From: an uncultured Eubacteriales bacterium
GTDB taxonomy: Bacteria > Bacillota > Clostridia > Monoglobales > Monoglobaceae
NCBI GenBank assembly: GCA_948468535.1
Contig: CAOKIL010000008.1
Coordinates: 1 to 36,143 of the forward strand
DNA: 36,143 nt
Direction: 5' to 3'
Positions 7,696 to 15,284 of the stretch are shown here, piece after piece; the first letter of the stretch is position 1; every line of letters starts with the position of its first letter. The notes below the pieces were generated by a model. That model did not search any database. It saw only the letters and a list, made by a program, of their open reading frames with translations, and had not been told where the DNA came from. Position numbers and translations under genes: made by a program.

Positions 7696-8718
7696 TTATA
7701 ATTCATTTGAAATCGCAATGGCATGAGCGATTCCCGGTACAGATTCGCCCTGAAAACTTGAAGTCGGACTGAGCAGCGCCCCAGTACCGACAATCAGCAC
7801 ACGGTTTAGCTTGCGTTCTTTAAGCATCTTATACACGTATCCGCAGAAAGTCGCTGCCACACATCCGCAGCCGCTTCCTCCGGCATGCACATCCTGCTTG
7901 TCAAAATCGAACATCATACAGCCTGTATCATTATAGTTGTTTCTCATGTCATAATCCTCAGTTTCAAGAAGATTTATAAGAACCTCACGTCCGACCTTGC
8001 CCAAATCGCCGGTCAGGATTAAGTCATAATCTTCAGGCTTTCTGCCCGTGTCCGCAAAATGTGCAAGCAGTGTATCGCACGCAGCAGGAGCCATTGCTCC
8101 GCCCATGTTGTTTGTATCAGTAATACCAAAATCAACAACCTTACCGGTCGTAATATGTGTAATATACGGTCCGTCACCGCTCTCCATGCCGCATTTTAAA
8201 ACTGCGGCCCCTGCACCCGTTACCGTCCACTGTGCAGTCGGGGTTCTCTGACCGCCGTATTCGAGCGGGTTTCTGTACTGTCTTTCGGCTGTACAGAAAT
8301 GACTTGAAGCAACTGCAAGCGCCTTGTCTGCTCCGCCGCCGTCAATAATGGCCGCAGCCAGGCTTATTCCTTCAATCATAGTAGAACACGCTCCGTATAA
8401 TCCATAGAAAGGGATTCTTAGCTCTCTTGCACTGAATCCCGAACTGATACATTGATTGAGCAAATCACCTGCGAATATTATATCTATATCATCGCTTGTA
8501 TAACCTGATTTTTGCACTGCCAGCTTTGCTGCTTCGCGCTGCATCTTGCTTTCGCACTTCTCCCATGAGTCCTCGCCCCATTCCGCATCCTCCATGTGTA
8601 CGTCAAAATACGGCGACAAAGGACCTTCACTCTCTTTTGTTCCGACAATTGAAGCCGTACTTGAAATCGTAATCGGTTTTTCTGTTTTTATTGTCTGATT
8701 TCCGAGTCTGACCGCCAT
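7696..8718 (-). CDS. spoVAD: Stage V sporulation protein AD
   Basis: A 340-residue soluble protein with a thiolase-like fold, which in Bacillus binds dipicolinic acid directly and sits at the outer face of the SpoVA channel. Family strings are 'KTEKPITISSTASIVG', 'GPLSPYFD', 'GDLLNQCISSGFSAREL' and 'YGACSTMIEGISLAA'. The cysteine in 'GACSTM' is at the place of the thiolase nucleophile, but the family is not known to be enzymatic. The C-terminal region has 'HAGGSGCGCVAATFCG' and 'GTGALLSPTSSFQGESVPGIAHA'. Its GGAGGTTAA ribosome binding site includes the spoVAC stop codon and only 3 bp separate the two genes, so translation is probably coupled. Confidence 0.96.
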   Translation of the reverse strand: MAVRLGNQTIKTEKPITISSTASIVGTKESEGPLSPYFDVHMEDAEWGEDSWEKCESKMQREAAKLAVQKSGYTSDDIDIIFAGDLLNQCISSGFSARELRIPFYGLYGACSTMIEGISLAAAIIDGGGADKALAVASSHFCTAERQYRNPLEYGGQRTPTAQWTVTGAGAAVLKCGMESGDGPYITHITTGKVVDFGITDTNNMGGAMAPAACDTLLAHFADTGRKPEDYDLILTGDLGKVGREVLINLLETEDYDMRNNYNDTGCMMFDFDKQDVHAGGSGCGCVAATFCGYVYKMLKERKLNRVLIVGTGALLSPTSSFQGESVPGIAHAIAISNEL

Positions 8719-8721
8719 AAA

Positions 8722-9207
8722 TTAACCTCCAATCAAAATCTTATAAAGCCAATATATAAATCCGACAACAACAGAGCTTGTTATGCCGTATACAAGCACG
8801 GGACCTGCAACCACAAACATTTTTGCTGACATACCAAGAACAAGTCCCTCCCGCTTAAACTCCATCGCAGGCGACGCAACAGAGTTAGCAAAACCTGTTA
8901 TGGGAACTATGGTTCCTGCACCGGCATACTTTGCAATCTTAGGGTAAATATCAAGCCCTGTAAGCAGCGCACCGATAAACACCATTGTTACGCTGACCGC
9001 AATCTTTGCGTTTTCTGCGTCCATGTTAAGAACGTCTTTGTACAAGTTCATAAATGCCTGTCCGATAACGCAAATTGCACCGCCAAACAAGAACGCCATA
9101 ATCATATCCTTAAACAGAGGACTTTTAGGCGAGGTCTTTTCAATATAATCCTGATAATCTTTCTTGTAACCTGAATTGTCTTTATTTTGATTATTACCAC
9201 CCGGCAT
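8722..9207 (-). CDS. spoVAC: Stage V sporulation protein AC
   Basis: A 161-residue membrane protein. After a charged cytoplasmic N-terminus ('PGGNNQNKDNSGYKKDYQDYIEKTSPKS' region, about 40 residues) come about four membrane segments with 'AFLFGGAICVIGQAFMNLY', 'VFIGALLTGLDIYPKIAK', 'YAGAGTIVPITGFANSVASP' and a C-terminal helix. Bacillus SpoVAC behaves as a mechanosensitive channel for dipicolinic acid release in germination. It is the first spoVA gene after sigF; the 94-bp gap before it contains a long inverted repeat (9224-9285). Ribosome binding site AAGGGAAG. In Bacillus the spoVA operon is sigma-G dependent; I could not pick out a convincing sigma-G promoter in this gap, though AT-rich candidates exist. 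Confidence 0.93.
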   Translation of the reverse strand: MPGGNNQNKDNSGYKKDYQDYIEKTSPKSPLFKDMIMAFLFGGAICVIGQAFMNLYKDVLNMDAENAKIAVSVTMVFIGALLTGLDIYPKIAKYAGAGTIVPITGFANSVASPAMEFKREGLVLGMSAKMFVVAGPVLVYGITSSVVVGFIYWLYKILIGG

Positions 9208-9223
9208 ATTTTCACTTCCCTTA

Positions 9224-9285
9224 TTTTTGAATTTTCAGGATTATTGTTCCACTAAGTATTATATTTATTCCTTAAAATTCAAAAA
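9224..9285 (-). repeat. Long inverted repeat between sigF and spoVAC
   Basis: TTTTTGAATTTTCAGG (9224-9239) and CCTTAAAATTCAAAAA (9270-9285) match over 16 bp with one mismatch, separated by 30 bases. In the minus-strand transcript this forms a stem-loop between sigF and spoVAC. It could be a partial terminator, an RNA processing site, or an operator around a sigma-G promoter. Confidence 0.6.
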
Positions 9286-9301
9286 ATCGTGATAATATTG
9301 C

Positions 9302-10033
9302 CTATGACGTCAACTTCTCTCGCATTTTAAGCAAGACCTTTTTCTCTATTCGTGACACCTGCACCTGAGATATACCGAGTATTGACGCAATCTCACTTTG
9401 CGTTCGCTGTTTGAAATACCGCATATATATTATCAGCTTTTCACGTTCGTCAATCCCGGCAAACGCTTCGCTCAGCATGATTCTGTTTTCGATTTTTTCT
9501 TGATAATCTATCTTGCACTCAATTTTATCAACGGGCGCTCGGCTTTCGGATTTTCCGTCATCGGTTTTTGTATAGAGTGATTCCGGGCGCATGACCGCTT
9601 CAAGAGCGGTTGAAAGCTCTTGCGGTGTTATACTCAGTTCATCGGCAATCTGAGAGAGCGGCGGTTCATTTCCGCTCTCCGACATCAGTCTTTCACGCAC
9701 TGCCGCCGCTTTTGCTGAAATATCTTTATATGCACGGCTGACTTTTATTATTCCGTCATCGCGTATAAACCTCTTTATCTCGCCGATAATCATTGGCACT
9801 GCATATGTCGAAAACGCAACGCCGAAACTCCTGTCAAACTTATCGACTGCCTTGATAAGACCGATACATCCAATCTGAAACAAATCCTCAGCCTCGTGAC
9901 CTCTGCCCATAAATCGCTTAATCACAGAACGCACAAGACCGATATTGTTCTCAATAATTTCTTCTTTTGCGCGTTTGTCGCCGTTTTCAACCCGTATGAG
10001 CAATTCGTCATTCGTCTTTCGATGTTTGTTCAT
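9302..10033 (-). CDS. sigF: Forespore sigma factor SigF
   Basis: A 243-residue sigma-70 family factor, the first compartment-specific sigma factor of the forespore. Region 2 has '[30 protein letters not shown]' features (core binding) and '[20 protein letters not shown]' (-10 recognition); region 3 follows at about 115-150; region 4 has '[25 protein letters not shown]' (helix-turn-helix, -35 recognition). The adjacent spoIIAB and spoIIAA genes separate SigF from SigG, which usually stands by itself near spoIIG. The ATG overlaps the spoIIAB stop by 4 bp (ATGA), the usual coupling of anti-sigma and sigma genes. Activity is held by SpoIIAB and released by SpoIIAA in the forespore. Confidence 0.95.
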   Translation of the reverse strand: MNKHRKTNDELLIRVENGDKRAKEEIIENNIGLVRSVIKRFMGRGHEAEDLFQIGCIGLIKAVDKFDRSFGVAFSTYAVPMIIGEIKRFIRDDGIIKVSRAYKDISAKAAAVRERLMSESGNEPPLSQIADELSITPQELSTALEAVMRPESLYTKTDDGKSESRAPVDKIECKIDYQEKIENRIMLSEAFAGIDEREKLIIYMRYFKQRTQSEIASILGISQVQVSRIEKKVLLKMREKLTS

Positions 10034-10464
10034 ATCCGGGTACCTATGCTTTTTGTCATTTTGACAACCGTTCCTTTGCCCGGCTCTGACTTTACATCAA
10101 GCTCGTCCATAAAGCTCTGCATAACAGTAAAGCCCATACCGCTCCGCTCGTCCTCCGGTGAAGTCGTATACAGCGGTTCCATTGCCTTTTCAATATCCTC
10201 TATTCCTCTGCCCTCATCGCTGACAACTATGTCAAAGCGGTCGGTATCACCGCATATAATTTCGCAATGGATTTTCACAGTTCCGCTACTATCACTGTAA
10301 CCGTGGATTATTGAGTTTGTCACTGCCTCGCTGACCGCCGTCTTTATATCCGCAAGCTCCTCAACAGTCAAATCAAGCTGAGCCGCAAAAGCTCCGACAG
10401 CCGCACGCGCAAACGCCTCGTTTGACGTCCGCGGCGGAATTTCAAGATTCATGTAATTATTCAT
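10030..10464 (-). CDS. spoIIAB: Anti-sigma F factor and SpoIIAA kinase
   Basis: A 144-residue GHKL-type serine kinase/anti-sigma factor. Motifs: N-box '[17 protein letters not shown]' (Mg-ATP binding), G1 '[13 protein letters not shown]', and G2 '[14 protein letters not shown]'. It binds SigF with ATP and keeps it inactive, or binds and phosphorylates SpoIIAA; dephosphorylated SpoIIAA releases SigF in the forespore. It lies between spoIIAA (16 bp gap) and sigF (4 bp overlap) in the canonical order. GGAGGT ribosome binding site. Length and motifs match Bacillus SpoIIAB (146 residues). Confidence 0.96.
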   Translation of the reverse strand: MNNYMNLEIPPRTSNEAFARAAVGAFAAQLDLTVEELADIKTAVSEAVTNSIIHGYSDSSGTVKIHCEIICGDTDRFDIVVSDEGRGIEDIEKAMEPLYTTSPEDERSGMGFTVMQSFMDELDVKSEPGKGTVVKMTKSIGTRI

Positions 10465-10480
10465 TTTATATTACCTCCGC

Positions 10481-10792
10481 TTAACCGCAATTTTTATCCA
10501 AAAGTTTTTTTATACCCGACAGTTCAAGAACCCTGTCAACCTGAGGGCGTGGTCTGACAAGCATCAGCTTTCCGCCCATTGCTTTGAGCTTTTTATATCT
10601 CCCCATAATCATTCCCAGTCCGGAACTGTCCATAAAAGTCACGTCACCCAAGTCAAATATAAGCGTGCTGACGTTCTTGATATCTACCTCTCTGTCTATC
10701 TCATCCCTGATTTCCGACGTACAGTGCTGGTCGATTTCACCGTTCAGCTTCACAACCAAGGTGTTTCCTATTTGTTCTGTATTAAACCCCAT
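10481..10792 (-). CDS. spoIIAA: Anti-sigma F factor antagonist
   Basis: A 103-residue STAS-domain protein. The phosphorylation site lies in '[14 protein letters not shown]'; by alignment with Bacillus the phosphorylated serine is Ser56. Unphosphorylated SpoIIAA attacks the SpoIIAB-SigF complex and frees SigF; SpoIIAB inactivates it by phosphorylation, and the SpoIIE phosphatase reactivates it. It is slightly shorter than Bacillus SpoIIAA (117 residues), with the C-terminal helix ending at '[12 protein letters not shown]'. First gene of the spoIIA-spoVA operon, behind a sigma-H-like promoter at 10816-10845. Confidence 0.95.
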   Translation of the reverse strand: MGFNTEQIGNTLVVKLNGEIDQHCTSEIRDEIDREVDIKNVSTLIFDLGDVTFMDSSGLGMIMGRYKKLKAMGGKLMLVRPRPQVDRVLELSGIKKLLDKNCG

Positions 10793-10815
10793 ATTGTTCT
10801 GTCACTCCTCACTCA

Positions 10816-10851
10816 AAATTTTATGTATTCTACCTCATTTCCTATTTGACA
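10816..10851 (-). promoter_or_regulatory. Sigma-H-like promoter with a Spo0A-like box for spoIIA
   Basis: Minus strand: ATAGGAAAT (10845-10837) fits the sigma-H -35 consensus RNAGGAWWW; after 12 bp, ATAAAATTT (10824-10816) fits the -10 consensus RNNGAATWW with one mismatch. TGTCAAA (10851-10845), close to the Spo0A box TGTCGAA, touches the -35. In Bacillus spoIIA is transcribed by sigma-H RNA polymerase and activated by Spo0A~P, so the arrangement fits; it is a consensus match only. Confidence 0.5.
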
Positions 10852-10929
10852 CCAAGCATATTTCCGCCTTTATTTCCCAACGAAAACAACTCGTCAAATT
10901 TCAGCAAAAATTTGATAATAAATTCTGTC

Positions 10930-10958
10930 TTGCTATTCGTCACGATTTATGGTAACAT
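10930..10958 (+). promoter_or_regulatory. Candidate promoter of lepA
   Basis: -35 TTGCTA (10930-10935), 17 bp, -10 TAACAT (10953-10958), about 60 bp upstream of the lepA start. A moderate match in the spoIIAA-lepA divergent gap. Confidence 0.4.
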
Positions 10959-11016
10959 TATGATAAGAATACATTGTTTTGAAAAATCTCAATCTTCTTT
11001 ATGGAGGACTTTAAAA

Positions 11017-12822
11017 GTGAGTAATCAAGAAAATATAAGGAACTTTTCTATCATAGCACATATAGACCACGGAAAGAGTACGCTTGCCGACAGACTTCTT
11101 GAGCTGACAGGCGCTCTGACTGAACGTGAAATGCAGGCTCAGATTCTTGATAACATGGACCTTGAACGTGAACGCGGGATTACAATAAAAGCCCGTGCCG
11201 TTAAACTGATATACAAGGCAAAAGACGGAAATGAATATGAGCTTAACCTCATCGACACACCGGGACACGTGGATTTTAACTATGAGGTGTCGCGTTCTCT
11301 CGCCGCATGTGAGGGTGCTGTTTTGGTTGTTGACGCAGCGCAGGGAATTGAAGCGCAGACTCTTGCGAACACATATTTAGCGCTTGAACATGACCTTGAG
11401 ATTGTTCCTGTTATAAACAAAATCGACTTGCCGAGCGCACGCCCGGACGAAGTCAAGCAGGAAATCGAGGACGTAATCGGTATAGACGGTGAAAACGCCC
11501 CGTTGATTTCTGCCAAAAACGGCATTAATATTGAACAGGTGCTTGAAAAAATAGTCGAACTTATACCGCCGCCTGACGGCGATGAAAGCGCGCCGCTTAA
11601 AGCACTCATATTCGACTCGTATTATGACGCATACAAAGGCGTAATCGTATATGTACGCGTTATTGACGGAACGCTTAAAGCCGGACAGCGTATAAAGATG
11701 ATGGCGACAGGCAGTGAATTTGACGTGGTAGACGTTGGTTATCTGCATCCGAACGGTCTTGCGCCGTCAAAGGAAATCTCAGCCGGCGAAGTTGGGTTCA
11801 TTACAGCAAGCATTAAAAATGTTCAGGACGTACATGTAGGCGATACTGTTACAACTGCCGAACACGGAGCGGCAGAAGCTTTGCCGGGTTATAAAGAGGT
11901 TAAGTCAATGGTTTATAGCGGTATTTATCCGGCGGACGGAGCAAGGTATGATGACCTCAGAGAAGCTCTCGAAAAGCTGCAGCTTAATGATGCCGCGCTT
12001 AACTTTGAGGCGGAGACGTCAATAGCTCTGGGCTTTGGATTCAGATGCGGATTCCTGGGCCTTTTGCACATGGAGATAATTCAGGAACGCTTAGAACGCG
12101 AGTTTAACCTTGACTTAGTAACCACCGCTCCGTCAGTTGAGTATAAGGTAATCAAAACAGACGGCAGTGTTATCAAAATTGATAACCCGACAAACATGCC
12201 GGAACCGTCCGAAATTGACTATATGGAAGAACCTATTGTACGCGCCTCAATTCTTTCGCCCAAAGAATATGTTGGCAGCATAATGGAACTCTGCCAGGAC
12301 AGACGCGGTACTTATCTCGATATGGAATACCTTGACCAAAATAGAGTACAGCTCAACTATCTGCTGCCGCTTAATGAGATAATATATGACTTCTTTGACG
12401 CGCTTAAATCGCGCACCAGAGGTTATGCGTCTTTTGATTATGAATTTGAAAAATACGAGCGGTCAAGTCTTGTTAAGCTTGACATGCTGCTCAACGGTGA
12501 TATGGTCGATGCACTGTCGTTTATCGTACATTCTGACAGGGCATACAGCAGAGGCAGAAAAATGGCAGAAAAACTCAAAGAAGTAATACCGAGACAGCTG
12601 TTTGAAGTACCGATTCAGGCGGCGGTCGGCGGAAAGATTATCGCACGTGAGACTGTCAGAGCAATGCGCAAGGATGTGCTTGCAAAGTGCTACGGCGGTG
12701 ATATAACAAGAAAGAGAAAACTGCTTGAAAAACAAAAAGAAGGTAAAAAGCGTATGCGTCAGGTCGGAAGTGTAGAAGTTCCGCAGGAAGCGTTTATGTC
12801 AGTCCTTAAACTCGATGATTAA
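11017..12822 (+). CDS. lepA: Elongation factor 4 (LepA)
   Basis: A 601-residue translational GTPase. The start is a GTG at 11017 ('[21 protein letters not shown]' follows), with GGAGG at 11003-11007; an in-frame start at 10846 would add 57 residues foreign to the family and run through the promoter region. G motifs: '[10 protein letters not shown]' (P-loop), 'RERGIT', 'IDTPGHVDF', 'VINKIDLP' and 'SAKNG'. The EF-G-like domains and the LepA-specific C-terminal domain ('[20 protein letters not shown]', '[16 protein letters not shown]') are intact. LepA acts on the ribosome in initiation or back-translocation and contributes under stress. It forms the usual lepA-hemW pair, 58 bp apart. Confidence 0.97.
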   Translation: MSNQENIRNFSIIAHIDHGKSTLADRLLELTGALTEREMQAQILDNMDLERERGITIKARAVKLIYKAKDGNEYELNLIDTPGHVDFNYEVSRSLAACEGAVLVVDAAQGIEAQTLANTYLALEHDLEIVPVINKIDLPSARPDEVKQEIEDVIGIDGENAPLISAKNGINIEQVLEKIVELIPPPDGDESAPLKALIFDSYYDAYKGVIVYVRVIDGTLKAGQRIKMMATGSEFDVVDVGYLHPNGLAPSKEISAGEVGFITASIKNVQDVHVGDTVTTAEHGAAEALPGYKEVKSMVYSGIYPADGARYDDLREALEKLQLNDAALNFEAETSIALGFGFRCGFLGLLHMEIIQERLEREFNLDLVTTAPSVEYKVIKTDGSVIKIDNPTNMPEPSEIDYMEEPIVRASILSPKEYVGSIMELCQDRRGTYLDMEYLDQNRVQLNYLLPLNEIIYDFFDALKSRTRGYASFDYEFEKYERSSLVKLDMLLNGDMVDALSFIVHSDRAYSRGRKMAEKLKEVIPRQLFEVPIQAAVGGKIIARETVRAMRKDVLAKCYGGDITRKRKLLEKQKEGKKRMRQVGSVEVPQEAFMSVLKLDD

Positions 12823-12880
12823 ACGATTCAGTATTTTTAAACAAAATTCTTATGAAAAAATTTAGTTAATAGGTGATATA

Positions 12881-14011
12881 ATGCTTGGAATATATATCCA
12901 TATACCATTCTGCAAGCAAAAATGTAAATACTGCGATTTCAACTCATATTCCGGTCTTGAGAATATGAGTTCTTCGTATACAAAAATTTTGATACAAGAA
13001 ATTAAAAACCGCAGCCTAACAGGAAGAACAGCCGATACAGTCTATATTGGCGGCGGAACCCCTACCTATATAAACACAGAATATATTGAAGAAATAATGG
13101 ACGCTTTAATAAACGCTTTTGATATAACAATGGGTGCCGAAATCACAATTGAATGTAATCCCGGAACGGTGGATTTTGAAACTCTTTCACGACTGAAACA
13201 GTCCGGAATTAACAGACTCAGCATTGGTCTGCAATCGGATAACGATGCGATTTTAAAAACTCTGGGCAGAATACATACATATAAGGAATTCAAAGAATGT
13301 CTTAATAATGCACACAAAGCCGGATTTGATAACATCTCTGCTGATTTAATGTTTGGTCTACCCGGACAAACGCGTGAAATCTGGAAGAATACGCTTGATA
13401 ATATATCCGCACTGCCGCTCAACCATATTTCGGCGTATTCACTTAAAATTGAACAAGGCACGCCGTTTTATAATATGTATAACAGCGGCAGTCTTGACAT
13501 ACCAAACGATGACATGAACCGACTTATGTATGATGACTGTGCAGAGACTTTAGTTCAAAATGGATTTGAGCGGTATGAGATTTCAAATTTTGCGCGTGAT
13601 AAAAAAATTTCAAGACATAATATAAAGTACTGGCAGTGTGAGGATTATATCGGATTTGGCGCCGGAGCTTGTTCGTGCATAAGTGGCAAAAGAACGGCTA
13701 ATATACGAAACATATATAAGTATATAGAAGAAGTCGGGTCAAAAAATAATGCTGTTAACACGGATGAGACTGTTATAAACACGGCTTATGACATGATGTG
13801 CGAGTTTATGTTTCTGGGTCTGCGCCTTGATGAAGGCGTATCAAAATCAGAGTTCTTGCGCAGATTTAACAAAGACGTGTACGACGTGTTCAGCGATGCG
13901 CTGAACCGTCATATAAGCATAACGAAAACGATTACTGACAACGGTACGCATATAAAAATAAAACCCGAATATACATATGTGTCAAACTCAATCATGGCGG
14001 ACTTTATATAA
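12881..14011 (+). CDS. hemW: HemW-type radical SAM protein (heme chaperone)
   Basis: A 376-residue radical SAM protein with the cluster motif C-X3-C-X2-C at Cys11, Cys15 and Cys18 ('FCKQKCKYCDF'), then 'GGGTPTY' (SAM-binding GGE-type region), 'IECNPGTVD' and 'RLSIGLQS'. The C-terminal HemW domain is at about 295-376. HemW was long annotated as oxygen-independent coproporphyrinogen oxidase but binds and delivers heme; it lacks the extra N-terminal part of HemN. It sits downstream of lepA with AGGTGAT as ribosome binding site. The hrcA-grpE-dnaK genes that often follow in clostridia are not present. Confidence 0.93.
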   Translation: MLGIYIHIPFCKQKCKYCDFNSYSGLENMSSSYTKILIQEIKNRSLTGRTADTVYIGGGTPTYINTEYIEEIMDALINAFDITMGAEITIECNPGTVDFETLSRLKQSGINRLSIGLQSDNDAILKTLGRIHTYKEFKECLNNAHKAGFDNISADLMFGLPGQTREIWKNTLDNISALPLNHISAYSLKIEQGTPFYNMYNSGSLDIPNDDMNRLMYDDCAETLVQNGFERYEISNFARDKKISRHNIKYWQCEDYIGFGAGACSCISGKRTANIRNIYKYIEEVGSKNNAVNTDETVINTAYDMMCEFMFLGLRLDEGVSKSEFLRRFNKDVYDVFSDALNRHISITKTITDNGTHIKIKPEYTYVSNSIMADFI

Positions 14012-14016
14012 CAAAG

Positions 14017-14124
14017 AAAGTCGAATTCAGCAAAGGTTTTGGCGACATTACCGCCGCGGTAGGCAAGGCGGAATCAGGGGACGGCGTTTGATTCAAAGGC
14101 AAAGCCTTTGCTGAATTCGACTTT
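14017..14124. repeat. Palindromic MITE-like element with 20-bp perfect inverted termini
   Basis: A 108-bp element between hemW and the xre gene. AAAGTCGAATTCAGCAAAGG at 14017-14036 is repeated exactly in inverse at 14105-14124. The interior (14037-14104) is GC-rich, with CCGCCGCGG and GGACGGCG. No transposase or credible protein is encoded. It resembles small non-autonomous palindromic repeats of clostridial genomes; a target-site duplication is not evident. A further hairpin follows at 14139. The rest of the gap (14160-14400) holds two exact copies of CAACTTATCA (14341-14350, 14364-14373) and otherwise nothing. Confidence 0.75.
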
Positions 14125-14138
14125 ATCAAGAATCTGTT

Positions 14139-14158
14139 GGGACGGCTTTTGCCGTCCC
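14139..14158 (+). terminator. GC-rich hairpin, possible end of the lepA-hemW transcript
   Basis: GGGACGGC-TTTT-GCCGTCCC, a perfect 8-bp stem with a four-base loop. No T-run follows, so it is at best a weak terminator; it may be part of the repeat element beside it. Confidence 0.4.
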
Positions 14159-14419
14159 GTAAGATATAATGTGTGGCGCAAATAACAAAGCTGCGTTTTT
14201 TGTACTTTTCACCGTGCATGACATAATCTCAAATTTATGTACTGCACTATTCTCACCTCCAGTTTTAATAATATCGAATCAAAACTATTGCAAATTAAAA
14301 TAAATTGTTATATAATGTTTTTGTCGAAATAATTTAACAACAACTTATCACCCTTAAAAAGCGCAACTTATCATTAATTGGGGTGTTAATTCACAATAGC
14401 TTTTGATTTTATTAAGTTA

Positions 14420-14447
14420 TTGATTTATAACTTAGTTATATTATAAT
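14420..14447 (+). promoter_or_regulatory. Promoter and palindromic operator of the xre gene
   Basis: -35 TTGATT (14420-14425), 16 bp, -10 TATAAT (14442-14447). The spacer contains the palindrome TATAACT-T-AGTTATA (14426-14440), exactly between the two boxes, so a protein bound there would block RNA polymerase. ACAGT-AATA-ACTGT follows at about 14449. This fits autoregulation by the XRE protein encoded 80 bp downstream. Confidence 0.6.
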
Positions 14448-14527
14448 ACAGTAATAACTGTGTGTCAATAGAAAATTACAGTTTTTGCTGTAGTTTGTCA
14501 AATTGCACAAAAAAGAAAGGCTAATTT

Positions 14528-14761
14528 ATGCAAAATTCACAAGTGGCAGATAAAATTAGAGAACTCTGCAAAAAAGCAGGTATTACCGTCAAGGAACTGT
14601 TGGAACAATGCAGAATTAATCGTAACTTTATATATGATCTTGAAAAGAGAGGTCAAGCACCCTCGGCTGATAAACTTGAAAGAATTGCCGATTATCTTGA
14701 CTGCTCGGTTGACTATCTTTTGGGGCGCACCGATATTGTTGAAGTAAATAAATCAAAATAA
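14528..14761 (+). CDS. Small XRE-family DNA-binding regulator
   Basis: A 77-residue protein that is almost entirely a helix-turn-helix domain of the XRE/Cro type: 'VADKIRELCKKAGITVKELLEQCRINRNFIYDLEKRGQAPSADKL...' with the recognition helix around residues 28-40, ending in the common 'IADYLDCSVDYLLGRTD' tail. It is phage- or mobile-element-like. It probably represses its own promoter, which carries a palindromic site between -35 and -10. The ribosome binding site is AGAAAGG. It is followed by the decayed BrnT/BrnA module, and together with the palindromic repeat this stretch looks like an accessory insertion between hemW and spoVT. Targets beyond its own promoter are unknown. Confidence 0.85.
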   Translation: MQNSQVADKIRELCKKAGITVKELLEQCRINRNFIYDLEKRGQAPSADKLERIADYLDCSVDYLLGRTDIVEVNKSK

Positions 14762-14829
14762 TAGTATCTGAATGAATTTATTTATAAAAATTTTATATAA
14801 TAGTATTGACAAATAATTATTAAATAATT

Positions 14830-15019
14830 ATGGATATAATAAAATTTGAATGGGACGAAAATAAACATCAGATTAACAAGAAAAAACATAAAATATCCCT
14901 TGAGGAAGCTAAAACAGTATTTTACGACGAGAAAGCACTCATAATTAGTGATAAGGATTATATCTGCCAGAAAAGCAACCAGGTCAGAAACAAAACAATA
15001 CTATGAATGGGGTGAATAA
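14830..15019 (+). pseudogene. brnT: BrnT-type toxin gene with an internal deletion and frameshift
   Basis: From ATG 14830 the sequence reads 'MDIIKFEWDENKHQINKKK...ISLEEAKTVFYDEKALIISD', the N-terminal half of a BrnT ribonuclease toxin. At about 14957 the frame shifts by +1 and continues 'IISARKATRSETKQYYEWGE' to a TAA at 15017-15019, the BrnT C-terminus. The middle of the family (usually about 35-40 residues, with the 'ERFI...' strand and core beta-strands) is missing. In the original frame a 58-residue product would end at 15004-15006. The product is therefore almost certainly inactive. A TTGACA at 14806-14811 or a TATAAT at 14796-14801 could be part of its promoter. BrnT is the toxin of a type II pair; its antitoxin gene follows 1 bp after the relic's end. 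Confidence 0.8.
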
Positions 15020-15020
15020 T

Positions 15021-15230
15021 ATGAAAAATGAATATGATTTCTCAAATGCAGTAAAGAATCCTTATATAAAAAAGCTGAAAAAGCAAATAACGATAAAAAT
15101 TGATGGTGACACTATAGATTACTTCAAGGGACAGTCAGAAGTTTCGGGAATTCCATATCAAACCCTCATAAATCTATATTTAACTGATTGTGCAGTAAAT
15201 AAAAAACAGCTTCATGTTTCATGGAATTAA
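15021..15230 (+). CDS. brnA: BrnA-type antitoxin
   Basis: A 69-residue antitoxin of the BrnA/CopG-like ribbon-helix-helix group: 'MKNEYDFSNAVKNPYIKKLKKQITIKIDGDTIDYFKGQSE' followed by 'SGIPYQTLINLYLTDCAV'. The start is placed at 15021, preceded by GGGGTGA at 15009-15015; an earlier ATG at 15003 would add six residues derived from the overlapping toxin frame. BrnA binds and neutralises BrnT and, as a dimer, represses the operon. Here the partner toxin is broken, so this is an orphan antitoxin that may survive as a DNA-binding regulator or as protection against related toxins. Confidence 0.85.
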   Translation: MKNEYDFSNAVKNPYIKKLKKQITIKIDGDTIDYFKGQSEVSGIPYQTLINLYLTDCAVNKKQLHVSWN

Positions 15231-15251
15231 AAATTTTAATTTTATATTAAT

Positions 15252-15280
15252 AATGCAGGGGATCTATACTCCCCTGCATT
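15252..15280. terminator. Bidirectional terminator between brnA and spoVT
   Basis: AATGCAGGGG (15252-15261) and CCCCTGCATT (15271-15280) form a perfect 10-bp stem with a 9-base loop. It ends in AT-rich tails on both sides, between convergent genes. Confidence 0.8.
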
Positions 15281-15284
15281 AAAA

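Noticed and set aside
9224-9300. Sigma-G promoter of spoVAC
   Set aside because: AT-rich strings partly resemble it but spacing and boxes do not fit well enough to call.
10846-11016. N-terminal extension of LepA from an upstream ATG
   Set aside because: The added residues are unlike LepA and lie over the promoter region; the GTG at 11017 has a proper ribosome binding site.
14004-14219. 71-codon minus-strand frame across the palindromic element
   Set aside because: It is composed of the repeat and the neighbouring hairpin, has no ribosome binding site and no family resemblance.
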